DNA from: Agrypnia vestita
Lineage: Eukaryota; Arthropoda; Insecta; Trichoptera; Phryganeidae
Reading direction: 5' to 3'
Length of the DNA: 64,000 nt
Assembly: GCA_016648135.1 (NCBI GenBank)
Contig: JADDOH010010000.1
Location: forward strand, 1 to 64,000
In this document: positions 20,966-31,169 of the stretch, piece after piece
Layout: each line of letters opens with the position of its first letter
Position numbering within the stretch: position 1 is the stretch's first letter
Position numbers and translations under genes: made by a program
Notes under the pieces: model-generated
Told to the model about the DNA's origin: nothing
The model's input: only the letters and a program-made list of their open reading frames with translations
Databases searched by the model: none

Positions 20966-21847
20966 CTTGATTTAAAATTAATTTATTTCAAAAATGATTA
21001 TTACAAGAGCGGTCAGTGTCTGAACCGGCAATAAACTGTTGTAATGTCGGTCGATTTGGGAAGCAACCCGGAGTGCAGAGCCTCCAGAGGGACGTTCGTA
21101 ACACGAAAACTGATGTACGGGACTAACTGTAAACCTCCCGTCGTAATAGACACGCACACCCTCGCACCGTACACGCGCACACACACATCCTCACAAACGG
21201 CAACCTGACAGTCCTACACGTGTGAAACCACCAAACAGGTTATACACCGTCTCATTCACAATCGATCTCCGCCTCGGGTAGTAAACAAACACGCGCACCA
21301 CCACGTCGGCGGAGACGTGTTGGTGCGCGTTTCAAATTTGTCGCGCAGATACGCGCGGTTTGACATTTCTGCAAAGTCGCAAACGGCATCGTGCGCGTGG
21401 GCGATTGTGAGCTTGTACATATTTATAGCGCATCGATCATTTTATTTCAAGTGTTTCTGTACGTATATACTGCATACCGTCGCGAAGGAGTAGGCAGAGA
21501 GGATACATCATTGGAAGCTACATCATTGATTATATTACTCTTAAAATGTTGCACATGCTATGTGTATGTATGGTGTACACATTTTTTACCTATAAACCCG
21601 CTAATACCAGCACTTCAGCGTTTCAGTTCCCTAACTGCCAGTTTTTTGCACTCATATTTAACCAAAACGCGAACTGCTTTATTTAGCGAAATAACTGCAG
21701 CAGCTTTATTTTGCATTGCAGTCGAGTGTCACATCGCAAAGTCAGAAGTAAATTATGAATTTAAAATTTTTTGAGAATATCTCTTACCGTTTACTATTTT
21801 TTGTTAAATTTACGCATTTATTCATGTCACATACTATGGATATACAA

Positions 21848-22335
21848 TGGATAACAAGGCAATTGAAGCTGTTGAAGAATATATAGGTATATTTTGGATA
21901 TATGATCAAATTAGGGAAGGAAAACCAGAAGAATCGGACTAGGTTGGATGGCTTTTAGGAAAATTAATAATTTCCTTGAAAATAAAAATATTCCCTTGAA
22001 TTTAAAAAGAAAAGACATTAAAACATGCATCATCCTGTACTTCATACGTATGGTCTGGAAACTACCACGCTACCTGCGAGGACCAAACATAAACTAAGAT
22101 GTACACAGCGATCTATGGAGAGACAAACGGTAGGCGTAAGTCTGAGAGATGAGGAAATCAGATGCCGGAGAAAAGTTGTCGGTGTGGTAGATCGTATTGC
22201 CAAATTAAAATGGCAATGGAGAGGTCATATCGCAAGACAAGAAATAGGGCTTAGATGGGCACCCAGAGTCCTGCGGTGGAGAACATGGGACATGAAAAGA
22301 GGAAAGAGGCTGACCTCAGAAAAGGTGGGCCGATG
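21848..22335 (+). mobile_element. non-LTR retrotransposon reverse-transcriptase C-terminal fragment
   Basis: The stretch 22090-22330 encodes a recognisable insect endonuclease/reverse-transcriptase tail: QRSMERQTVGVSLRDEEIR, then RIAKLKWQWRGHIARQE and RWRTWDMKRG. Upstream (21848-22030) pieces such as IKLGKENQ occur in shifted frames. Several frameshifts make it a pseudogene. It differs from the RTE-like group at 15.5, 20.3 and 30.5 kb. Confidence 0.75.
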
Positions 22336-22344
22336 ATATAATCA

Positions 22345-22985
22345 GCAATGGAATCTTAACAATAACAATTTTAACGTCAATCAGAATACAATATACACAA
22401 ATGAATAATTGAAACAATGTATAAAAATACGATATCTTTACTTGCCACTAATCCAGCTAATACAGGTCTTAAGCCGTGTGGCCACCTAGTAAAACTTACA
22501 TACACGTTTCCCAAATAAATAGCTCCGTCTCTGTGAGACTATAATTTATCTCAATTAAATACGAGCTTGTTGGCAAATTTTCTGACTGTGTCGAAATTGC
22601 GACGATGATTTTGCGACCCAAAAAAATACCAGAATTTGGCACCAAACAGCTGCGGGACCTGATTGGACAGTCACAAAGGTCTTTAACCCAAAAAATTCAG
22701 GTAAAAGAAGTAATGTCTCGAATTACAAGCGTTTTGTTTGATTTCAAATTAAGAAACAGGTGCCATCGTGTCCATGATGTTGAGATCAAAACATGGGTGA
22801 CAAACTAGGGGATGCAGATTCCCCGAGCATTTATATTTTTTACAAAACCTCAGGATTTAACATTAATAAAATAAAAGTAAAAAATATTTCGTCTTATTTA
22901 AATAAATCAATGTAGGTATGCCTTGAAATTAATAAAAAAAATTATTCATCACCAAAATCACAGAACACTAATTTAACTGGAGAAG
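22345..22985. other. non-coding with repeat R6 piece
   Basis: 22450-22560 matches repeat R6. The frame at 22605-22808 has no recognised homology and no supporting signals. Nothing else is seen. Confidence 0.4.
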
Positions 22986-23300
22986 TATTTATTTATTTAT
23001 TTATTTATTTATTTATTTGTTTACGCCCATTAGGCTTTTACATAAAGAGTATAAAATAAATTTCAAAAAGCACATACATTAAAAGTTTCAGGAATAGCAC
23101 CAAATCATGAGTATAAAATTTAAAAATGTAGAGTAGGTAACGAGCAGCAATGCGTATAGGCTTTTACATAAAAAAATATATCATAAAATTAAAAAGAACA
23201 TACATTAAACATATAAATTACAAGTAGCAAATTATTAAAGTACCAGGAATAGCACCAAAACATGTGTACAGAAATTATAAATATAAAGTACAAAGCGGCA
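22986..23300 (-). repeat. (ATTT)n microsatellite and duplicated LINE-like tail
   Basis: (ATTT)n occupies about 22986-23022. A unit of about 125-140 bp starting TAGGCTTTTACATAAA occurs twice (about 23032 and 23157), each with CAGGAATAGCACCAAA.CATG. It resembles the 3' end of an insect non-LTR element lying on the minus strand. Confidence 0.55.
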
Positions 23301-23329
23301 ATTGTGTAATTCTGACTGATTTCACACTG

Positions 23330-23600
23330 ATAACTCGTCTGTGGAATACTTTATACTCGTTTTAGAATATTCGCGAATTTGAGATCACACTATTCACTAT
23401 TGAACGCCCGGCAGGCAGGTACTCTTGTAAAGTTTTTCGATGGTCACGCTAAATCGCCGCTTGTCGTTTTTATCTTTATCTCTGGTATCGCTTCTGCCAT
23501 AAGAACAACTGGTTTTGTCGCGTGTTTTGAGCACAATTTATAACTGCTCGAGTTCTAGAAACTTCTGGCGCCTTTTGGTGCATATGAGGTTCTTCATCAC
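23330..23600 (+). repeat. dispersed repeat R5, copy 2, with HSE units
   Basis: Homologous to 17330-17600 and 56085-56360. Three contiguous HSE pentamers are at 23364-23378 (AGAAT ATTCG CGAAT) and three more at 23552-23566 (GTTCT AGAAA CTTCT), the latter just after a TTTATAA box. Confidence 0.6.
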
Positions 23601-23739
23601 TTATTACTTCCTATTTAGGTATGTACTTTCTTACGCGGGATAATAATTTATGAATGCAAAAGAGGTTCATTTGCCTACATAATTTACTGTTCAGATGAGT
23701 TTATAGTCAGGACACATAATAGTTGTAAAATATACAAAT

Positions 23740-24060
23740 AAGTTGGTACAATACATTGTTGCCGCAAAACAAATTTCAAGAAAGGAACGTTCCAAAATAC
23801 GAACAGTTTAAGAAAGAAGTCAAATCCTTGATTTTCGACAACGATGAACTGTAACATCGCCCACATGTCTCTTTCATACTTTAATTCTTTAGTTCTTCTT
23901 TTATACTTTAATAATTTTTATACTTTTATTCTTTAGTTCTTCTTTTATACTTTAATTTTGTTTGTAAATACTCCTCCCATAAGCTCGAGCTTTGTCTCAT
24001 ATTATGGGGAGTATAATGACTGTAAAAATGTTATAAAATAGAATCAATTTATTATTAAAA
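23740..24060 (+). repeat. dispersed repeat R7, copy 1 (inverted copy at 49960-50270)
   Basis: It shares GGTACAATACAT, AAGAAGTCAAAT.TTTGATTTT, CTCCCATAAGCTCGA and ATTATG.GGAGTATAATG with the inverse of 49960-50270. A word TTCTTTAGTTCTTCTTTTAT is duplicated within it at about 23885 and 23930. Possible decayed coding (KKEVKSLIFDNDEL then stop) suggests the 3' end of an unidentified transposase or retroelement ORF. Confidence 0.55.
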
Positions 24061-24469
24061 ATACATGTATCTACTATATAAATAAATAAATAATTAAAAT
24101 ATATTTTCTGTTATCTCTGTTATGTTATCTATGTTATCTAATTAAATTCAAAAAATTTTCTCGACGTTTTGAGACCCCTGGAGGTGCTGTAAGGTGCACG
24201 CAGCTATTATGCGGTCACAGCGAGGATAATGGGAAAGTAACCTGCCTGCCATTGACTCTGACACGATTGTCAGAAGATCCCACAAAGCCTTCGTGTTTAT
24301 TCAAGCCTTAAAATACCATTGTTCCATGTTTGCGGTCATTTTGTAGTCCTTGAAAGTAAAATTGTACGCCGGGCAAACCTGGTTTTTGTTGTAAATCTTT
24401 TGTTTGTTTACTTGAGTTTAAGCTAGGAATAATCGATTTTAATTCATTACATAGGTCATGTGGAATGAG

Positions 24470-24846
24470 CGAGCACTGGACGTTTTTGAAAGGAAAATTT
24501 TAAGGCGTATCTTCGGACCGGTTTTAGTAAATGGACTTTGGCGCAGACGTTATAACAATGAGCTCTATACTCTATTTAAGGAGCCAAACGTCATAGAATT
24601 TATAAAACTGGGATGACTTCGGTGGCTGGGTCATGTGGAGAGAATGTCCGAGCATCAAGCACCAAAGTCCCTGCTGAACTCAAAGCCAATAGGGCGAAGG
24701 AGCTTAGGAAGGCCAAAATTAAGATAGAGTGACAACGTCCTCAAAGATATCTCTGCCTTAGAGCTTCGAAACTGGAGAGAGCTGGCACTAGACCGAGATG
24801 AGTGGAGGAAAATTATTGAGGAGGCCAAGACCCACCAAGGGTTGTA
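24470..24846 (+). mobile_element. non-LTR retrotransposon C-terminal fragment
   Basis: One frame reads FERKILRRIFGPVLVNGLWR, then LRWLGHVERMSEH, GRRSLGRPK and WRELALDRDEWRKIIEEAK before a stop. This is the characteristic C-terminus of insect non-LTR polyproteins. Two in-frame stops (for example TGA before LRWLGHVERM) show it is dead. A (GATGAT)n run follows. Confidence 0.75.
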
Positions 24847-25022
24847 GTGCCAAGAATGATGATGATGACATAGGTCATTCAATACATTTGGTCTGTTGAT
24901 ATCCTTGAAAAATTTCCTCCTCCTTTCTAGCCTGCAGTTCGGATGGCCGGTAGTGTCTTTGATGTGGTGTCCGTCGAGTTAAAATTGCAAAAGTTCTTAG
25001 CTAGGATACCTCATAAAAGATA

Positions 25023-25310
25023 GTAACAGAATGTTAGTAAACCTAGTAAAAACCACTACCAGATTTACGGCCTACCGGTTTCGAGACGTACCCGTCTCTT
25101 CGTCAGGACCAACACCACACTACTTCATTCACAACACTATACACCCCAACCATAGTGTTGTAAAACTATCACCACTATTGTTCACATGCGTGTTAATCTT
25201 GTCAGAGAAATTGAACTATTGAGCAATTCAGGGATCTAACGAGGTTTTTACTAAGTTTACTAACATTCTGTTATTATGTCTGACCACAAAGTTAATGCTT
25301 TAAATATTAA
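25023..25310. mobile_element. hammerhead-bearing inverted-repeat element, family 4
   Basis: The ends are inverted copies (TAACAGAATGTTAGTAAAC at the left; GTTTACTAACATTCTGTTA at the right, near 25257-25275). They enclose about 190 bp with a hammerhead motif on the minus strand. The right end continues into TCTGACCACAAAGTTAATG, the tail shared with the elements at 10401 and 19660. The short + frame at 25031-25222 is incidental. Confidence 0.65.
25068..25111 (-). ncRNA. hammerhead ribozyme-like motif, all core positions intact
   Basis: On the minus strand: stem I TGGTC/GGCCG, CTGACGA (complement of 25100-25106), stem II GAGACG/CGTCTC with loop GGTA, GAAAC (complement of 25078-25082), then CGGTA giving a minimal AC/GT stem III and a GTA cleavage site. 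Every conserved core base of a type-I hammerhead is present. The short stem III is what is described for Penelope-like and retrozyme-like hammerheads, thought to work as dimers. It is the best candidate here; activity is untested. Confidence 0.75.
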
Positions 25311-25588
25311 TAATATTAATAATAAAGATAATAATTGAATTTGAATCATTAAAATAGACGTCTTAGGACAGGCTAACAATAATAATAATTGGATGATTTA
25401 TGTAGTGCCTTTTTCGTGAGTACCCAGCTCGAGGGCGCTTCATACAAACAATTTATAACACAAAACAACTTACTGGTTAAAAAACTTATTTAGTATAACT
25501 AATTCACCAGATCTCATGCAATAAGATTGAAAAAAAAACGGTTCAGATTATACTTGAGAGTACAAGAAAAAAAAACTAACCCATAAAA

Positions 25589-25890
25589 ACCAAGTTTTTA
25601 TTATACACCCTTTCTCATTGAAACAGGTTTCGCGCCTACTCCACGCGTCGGGCTCTAAAATTAAACAATATATATAAATCGTTAAAATTTCGAAAAATCC
25701 AAAATTATAGTAAAATTATTAATTTTTTTTGAACGAAAATTTGTTAGATCATTTTTATCGTTGCCACGAGTCTGACTGCAAAGTTTCAGCTCGATTGGAT
25801 CACGGAAAAAGGGTTAAAAATCGATCCAAAGTTTTTTTGGCAGACAAGCCGACAAGCAGACAAGCAGACGCTACGATTTAAAAGAAATAG
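25589..25890 (+). repeat. dispersed repeat R8, copy 1
   Basis: A direct repeat of about 300 bp with 30855-31165: AAGTTTTTATTATAC, AACGAAAATTTGTTAGATCA, AAAGTTTCAGCTCGATT, AAAAGGGTTAAAAATC and CAGACGCTACGA..TTAAAAGAAA in order. No coding is seen; it may be the 3' end of a retroelement. Confidence 0.65.
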
Positions 25891-26194
25891 GTATTTTTGC
25901 GGAATGCATATCTACTTGTACTGGAAAACATTAATTAGTGTTGTAACGGTCTGATTCTATAGGTTTTTATAGAATTGTCTAAAAAAGTGCGTCTTTAGTT
26001 ATTTCTTGAACTCCCAAGTAGGTATGTATACACAAGAATCTTCGAGCAGAATATTTTGAATCATGGACATTTAAATATATCTAGTTACTAGAGTAATTTA
26101 GATCATACAACAAAATGCGCAATGGTTCATTAGAATATTATATACGGTCGGTGGTATCTCGGAATACGTCCGCTTTGGAAAAAGTCCAACGTTA

Positions 26195-26927
26195 AGGTAC
26201 AGATACACATGCTTCTTTACTGGCATGCTAATGAGCATGCCACTAATAAGCATGCCCTAACAACTGTACACACTTGCTCATTACTGGCATGCTTATTAGT
26301 GGCATGCTCATAAATAAGCATGCCCAAAGCTAACAATCAAACACACATGCTTATTAGTGGCATGCTCTTGTCATAGAATAGAGACGCTCTTGTTCAAAAT
26401 GGAAACTTTGCAAACTGAAATAGAAAATTCAAGTGAACCAATAAATCAAAATAGTTCACGAGTTTCCATCCGCACATTTTTGATTTTAGTTTATATAATT
26501 TTTATTGTAAGAATTGAATCATTCATGCCTATTAATAAAGTTTCGTAAACATTATTTCTCACTATATTATTTTTACACAAAGGTGACCGAGTATTCCGCA
26601 GACATTCGTGATTCCTATAATAAGTCACGAAAAGTAATGTTTGAGAAGATCGCATCGATAATACTAGCCGCGAAGCCCGCGAATGACATAAGCATGCTCA
26701 TAAATAAGCAAGTCTGTTCACACATGCTCCAAAGATACCCCTTCTCTATGGTGAATGACAGTGGCATGCTTATAAATCAACCGGCGGTTGATTTTTGAGC
26801 ATGCCACTAGGTGGCATGCTCATTTCTAGCAATGTGCGTACACACATGCCACTAATAAGCATGCCACTGTCAAAGTCGATACTGCGCATGCTCACGTGCC
26901 ACTAAAGAAGCATGTGTATCAGACGCC
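26195..26927. mobile_element. PIF/Harbinger-type non-autonomous element
   Basis: The ends are inverted repeats: left AGGTACAGATACACATGCTT; right, inverted, GGCGTCTGATACACATGCTT. Both are flanked by the trinucleotide TTA (26192-26194 and 26928-26930), the Harbinger-type target duplication. Both subterminal regions are packed with direct and inverted copies of GCATGCTTATTAGTGGCATG. Central frames (26357-26548, 26514-26798) may be remnants of an accessory ORF but are not recognisable. Confidence 0.7.
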
Positions 26928-27219
26928 TTATATAGGTCTCGTTTGGACGAAAAAACTGTTTAGTAGGTAGGTATAAAACCTTACTTTTGAAAAATGTTTA
27001 TTCCAGTTTGCACTGCTTATATACTACTCGCACCTGATGCAAGCAGGCATTTGTATGTGTACGCATATGTAGGTACACATCAAAGACGCCATAATTACAT
27101 GTAATTGCACGGCATCTTAAACGTATTTTAATGTAATACAAATATTGAACTTGGAGTGTCGACCACGTTGCGCACGTCGCCGTATCGTAACGAGGCTGTT
27201 TATTTGACATCGCCTATTT

Positions 27220-27690
27220 TGTTTTGATCCCGAATCGGAATGTCAACAACTCCCTCGACCGCCACCGCCGCAGTCCGGTCCATTCATCGGAGGCGCAGCG
27301 TCTTGACCAGCGCGGAGGCGCGGAGACCGGCCGAGCGAGACAGCGGCGCCCTCTCGCTCGCCCCGGGCCAGCAGCCCAAGGCGACAGTAAGAGTCGAACC
27401 GCCAACACAACGGCTACATACCGCAACACCATGTGATAGCCCCGAGACACGAACGCGAAATATAACCTACAAACGGGCGCGATCCGAAAAAAGTCCGCCA
27501 TCTTTGATCGATGGCTTCGTTCTTCTCGCCGACGCTCCGCGCACAAATTCGGGCCGCTCGATTTTCGAAATTGCAAGACTCGGTGTCGCCTACGTATGCA
27601 GTTGGCCGAGTGTAATGTTGTCGTTTCGTCGGGCGTTGGCAACACTGGCTGTCGCCGTCTGACAGCTCGAACGGCGGGAAATCTTCCGTG
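27220..27690 (+). promoter_or_regulatory. CpG-rich promoter region of the gene at 28620
   Basis: A sharply bounded GC/CpG-rich block lies about 1 kb upstream of the only clear coding exon and in a suitable position for its promoter. It is followed by a lower-GC leader. An ATCGAT word near 27738 resembles part of an insect DRE. Overlapping frames on both strands (27214-27662) reflect composition. The transcription start is not determined. Confidence 0.5.
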
Positions 27691-27699
27691 TTTACATGA

Positions 27700-28619
27700 C
27701 TGTTCTATTTATGTCAATTAGCGATGTTTTTCGCCATCGATGTGACATTTTTCCTCTAAACAGTCAAACCAAACAGTGATTCCATCAAACACATTCGTCC
27801 GAGAATTCTAGTCAAAAAAAGTGTACCTTGTTTAAACATTTTTATATATTTTTATAGTTATTTACGATGGTGGCAGAGATTTATTTACATCAATTTGATT
27901 ATTTATTTATTTAGGAATATCGCCGTTGTTCAAAGTGTTTTAAACTTACACAATGATCGTTTCGGTGTTACGAAATTTTTCGAAGAATAAATTGATTTCA
28001 TGTGAGCATCATTAGCGAACTGCGGCAACACCATTAATAAAGTGATGCAACTGTGTTAAATTGCGAGTCTAAAATAACAATTGTTGCTCATAATAAACTA
28101 AGAGAAGATGTTCCATTCGTTGTTCGGAGAATAACATGATTAATCTTGGACTATCGTTGTCTGGATAAATTTTAATTGGGAATATAAATCCAAACTTGAA
28201 AAGTAATCGAATAATGAAGAGGTTATTCATTTCACGTCTGGCAATAAAGACGCGAGATATTTGGACACGTGTCGTAAAAGCTGCACGAATCGTTTGAATT
28301 GCTGAACAAGATGAATAGCATTTGCAAAACAAGAAACGGAAACCAATCGACGCATTCTCTTAGCCAGAGTAATAGTGTGGTATTTGAGTTTATGGTTATA
28401 GCCACTATAAACTTCTTGTAAGTAATCGCCGCAGATATTCCAGAAGTGTAATGATGGGAATACATTAAAAGGTTTAACGTCCTTACAAACCGTACATTAA
28501 TGGCGTACGATTCGACATCAATCGTAAATCGATGGATGTTCTAGGGCCATGATTCCGCTGCATGCACAACGCTAAATTATTTATGATAAGATATCTTGCG
28601 GACTCGTGAATTCGTCTCA
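27700..28619 (+). other. presumed 5' leader of the gene at 28620
   Basis: No protein is recognised. The stretch lies between the CpG-rich block and the coding exon. An in-frame TAA at 28587-28589 closes the reading frame just upstream, so translation must start after it unless an intron intervenes. No clear splice acceptor is seen. Several upstream ATGs exist. Confidence 0.4.
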
Positions 28620-29444
28620 ATGCTAGGCAGAAAGGACAACGGGGTCAAAATGAACGACATACCAAGTTCGCCAGACTCCTTGGCCTCTGAGCATCTTGTG
28701 GTAGCGGACATGCTGAACCACAACAGCACAACTCCCTTAGCCAAAAGACGAAAGTTGCTGCACGCCCAAAACCGTATAGATATCCACGCTGACCTGCTGA
28801 AAACCACGCAGGCTCACCTGGACCTGCTGAAGACGCAGGCGCAGCTGGAGCTCTTGAAGAGCGACCAAAGCGATCTCGGCCTCAACGACTCGTTAGATTT
28901 GAGGCAAAACCTGCTCCAGAAGAATCTCGAGCTTCTGAAAACCCAACAGAGTCTGGGCAACATGGACACTCTCGACTTGAGACAGAGCAGTTTCAATTTG
29001 TTGAGAAGCAATCTTGAAATGTTGAAGAATAGTCAAAGGAATTCGCTGGATCTTCGACAGCACTCCGACAATAATTTAGATCTCCGACTGCACATCGCGG
29101 ACTCCAATCTGAACTTGAAAGAGTGTCAGGAAGAGATGGACATCAGAGCAGGTCTGAGGAGGGAACAACTTGATTTAAGGCAGAGCGACACGGATCTTAG
29201 GCAGGAAGACATGGAACTGAGAAGAGAAGAAATCGACGATCTGCATGACGACACAAATATGACTGACTACGGAAATAAACATTCGGACATCGACAACTCT
29301 ACAACGGAATTGGACATGTCGCATACATCAGAAATGACAGACAAAGACATTATCACAAACGGATCTCAAGACGGAACGCACGGAGATGAAGTGACGTTTG
29401 TCATCCTGGAAGACAGGTCGCAAACCACTGAAGAAGATGATGAT
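28620..29444 (+). CDS. first coding exon of an unidentified acidic LDLRQ-repeat protein
   Basis: I cannot assign a family. The exon encodes 275 residues from ATG 28620, or 265 from ATG 28650, whose context CAAAATG better fits insect initiation; an in-frame stop lies at 28587. From the second Met there is a Ser/Pro N-terminus, a basic KRRK patch at residues 32-35 (possible nuclear signal), then a leucine-rich part with five LLK-type units (ADLLKTTQ, LDLLKTQ, LELLKSDQ, LELLKTQQ, LEMLKNSQ) and about seven LDLRQ-like units (SLDLRQN, TLDLRQS, SLDLRQH, QLDLRQS). It becomes strongly acidic, contains VTFVILED, and ends TTEEDDD at a GTAAGT donor, phase 0. GC-ended codons and lack of stops mark it as real coding in an AT-rich region. 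A transcription-regulator N-terminus is inferred weakly from composition. The open frame beyond 29444 (to 29579) is intronic. The next exon may be 54091-54171. Confidence 0.85.
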
Positions 29445-29450
29445 GTAAGT
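29445..29450 (+). promoter_or_regulatory. splice donor GTAAGT
   Basis: A full consensus 5' splice site directly follows the GAT GAT codons. The downstream translation immediately becomes hydrophobic and AT-rich (FFITLYLIRFGYF), unlike the exon. This fixes the exon end with phase 0. Confidence 0.85.
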
Positions 29451-30030
29451 TTTTTCATTACTTTGTATTTAATTCGCTTTGGATACTTTATTTTTTTATT
29501 GGCAGACACAGTAATCCTATGGTTAATGGGTTTATGTTTATCGTTAAATAGTGAAGCTTGTCTACGTAAGTCTGGGTAATTTATTAAAAAATACATTTAT
29601 TTAAATTGGGACGAATTATGGAATTTCTTTCAATGGCAAAATCATCGTCAAACAAAGATTTAATAATAAATAATGATTAGAAGAGTATTGACTTCTTGGC
29701 TGAGAACATCAAGTCCTGTATTCAAATGCTTCCTCTTCGTATTGAGGTATGATTGTTAATCCTTCAAGAGCTCTGCATCTCAGATAACTTGAATAGAAGA
29801 CGCCAATTTTGAGATCGGTGAGAAGGGTTGTGGAACCGATCAACAATTGCCGGAAAACTAACTATAATTTTTTTTTTTATTGTGGTGGCAGGCTCAAAGG
29901 TATAGAACTCTCTTCCCTTCGTAATGCGTAACAGTGCATCAAAACATTGGTTTTGTAAAATGAATGAATAATTTTTATACTGTCATTAGGATTAATTCAA
30001 AGAAATTTTTTATATGAACTGTATGAGAGC
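29451..30030. other. intron sequence, nothing recognised
   Basis: AT-rich, with a T-run at about 29870 followed by a GTGGTGGCAGGCTCAAAGG word that may be a retroposon relic. No exon-like sequence is seen. Confidence 0.4.
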
Positions 30031-30034
30031 AAAT

Positions 30035-30078
30035 TTCGACGTTTCGCTGAAGTCTTATCCAGCGGCATCAGGAGAGTG
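30035..30078 (-). ncRNA. degenerate hammerhead-like motif
   Basis: The minus strand reads CTGATG, a GCTG/CAGC stem, then GAAACGTCG. It has the correct order and a GTC site, but the base after CTGATG is C instead of A, which should inactivate it. Confidence 0.5.
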
Positions 30079-30469
30079 TCCTATCATGGCGGAGGTGTAG
30101 GCTGAACTGATTATTTTTCCGAGGTCGTAAATTATATGCACTTTGTTGTGGAGTATTCACTTCTTCTATGATAGAGGTCGCCAGTGTGCAATATGTACTA
30201 ATTACCTAATTACCTAGTATCTGGGTTGTGAAAATAGGGCACCAAATACTTGATAATTTGTGTGTGTCGTCTCTATTGAAATTAGGATGTTTGATTTCAA
30301 TGGACTCGCTCACTAATCTAGGTATCCGGCGGGGTTCTGTTGATAACATTTTTGTCTTGTCAAATCTGATGAAATGACTGGGATTCCCTTTGGATGCAAG
30401 TCCGCAGATGGCCGATTTATTGGAGTTATAATTTTTAATCGAGAGAAATATTTTTTAAATGAAATGGCT

Positions 30470-30775
30470 CTGTATAACTAACTAATCATCACGCCGTTTC
30501 CCAGAGGGATCCCGTTTCACACCACTTTTGCGTCGTCCACTTTCGTACATCTTCTCGTGCACTCTCTTCGGTTCTTGAAGCTTCTAAGAGAACATGTCGT
30601 TTATCATATTTATCCGATCACGCCAGGTCTTCTGTTCTCTGTTTCTGCTGCCTTCAACATTCGTCTCGTTGATTTTCTTTACCATCCTTTCCCCGCTTAT
30701 CCGTTCCACACGGCCAAACCATCTCAGCGATCCTTCCTCTATTCTATTCATCACATCATTGCAGGGATGCCATAA
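30470..30775 (-). mobile_element. RTE-like non-LTR 3' fragment
   Basis: The minus strand encodes SLRWFGRVERISGERMVKKI, then decayed sequence, and ends ...GGAAACGGCGTGAT with a (TTAG)n-like tail. It is of the same family as 15542-15890 and 20270-20620 and is disrupted by frameshifts. Plus-strand frames at 30557-30782 are shadows. Confidence 0.7.
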
Positions 30776-30854
30776 AGTATAAACTATAGTAGTTATGGAA
30801 AGGTTAAATTAGGCTAGTCAGGGAGTCTTATAAAAACAATCCTCAAAGACATAA

Positions 30855-31165
30855 AAAAGTTTTTATTATACTCTCTTTCTCATTTACTAGTGGAATCAGG
30901 TTTGGCGCTTAACCTACGCGTTGGGCTCGAGTCGGGCGACGCTACGAAAGCGAGTAATAAAAAATTTCGAACAATCCAAAATTATACTGTAATTATTAAT
31001 TTTTTTAAACGAAAATTTGTTAGATCATTTTTATCGTCGCCACGATTCGTGCAAAGTTTCAGCTCGATTTGATCACGGGAAAAGGGTTAAAAATCCAATT
31101 TTAAACAATTCAACGGACAAGCAAGCAAGCAGACGCTACGAGTTAAAAGAAAGGGGGTAATAAAA
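30855..31165 (+). repeat. dispersed repeat R8, copy 2
   Basis: Direct homologue of 25589-25890. This copy has an extra segment, GGGCTCGAGTCGGGCGACGC, near the start. Confidence 0.65.
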
Positions 31166-31169
31166 AGAC

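Noticed and set aside
26357..26798. Two short frames as accessory genes of the Harbinger-type element
   Set aside because: No recognisable motif; they may be relics, but I cannot support a protein call.
27214..27662. Overlapping 130-140-codon frames on both strands
   Set aside because: High GC lowers stop frequency; the frames overlap in several registers and sit in the CpG-rich promoter block.
29445..29579. Continuation of the 28620 reading frame to 29579
   Set aside because: A consensus GTAAGT donor at 29445 and an abrupt switch to AT-rich, hydrophobic translation show this is intron read-through.
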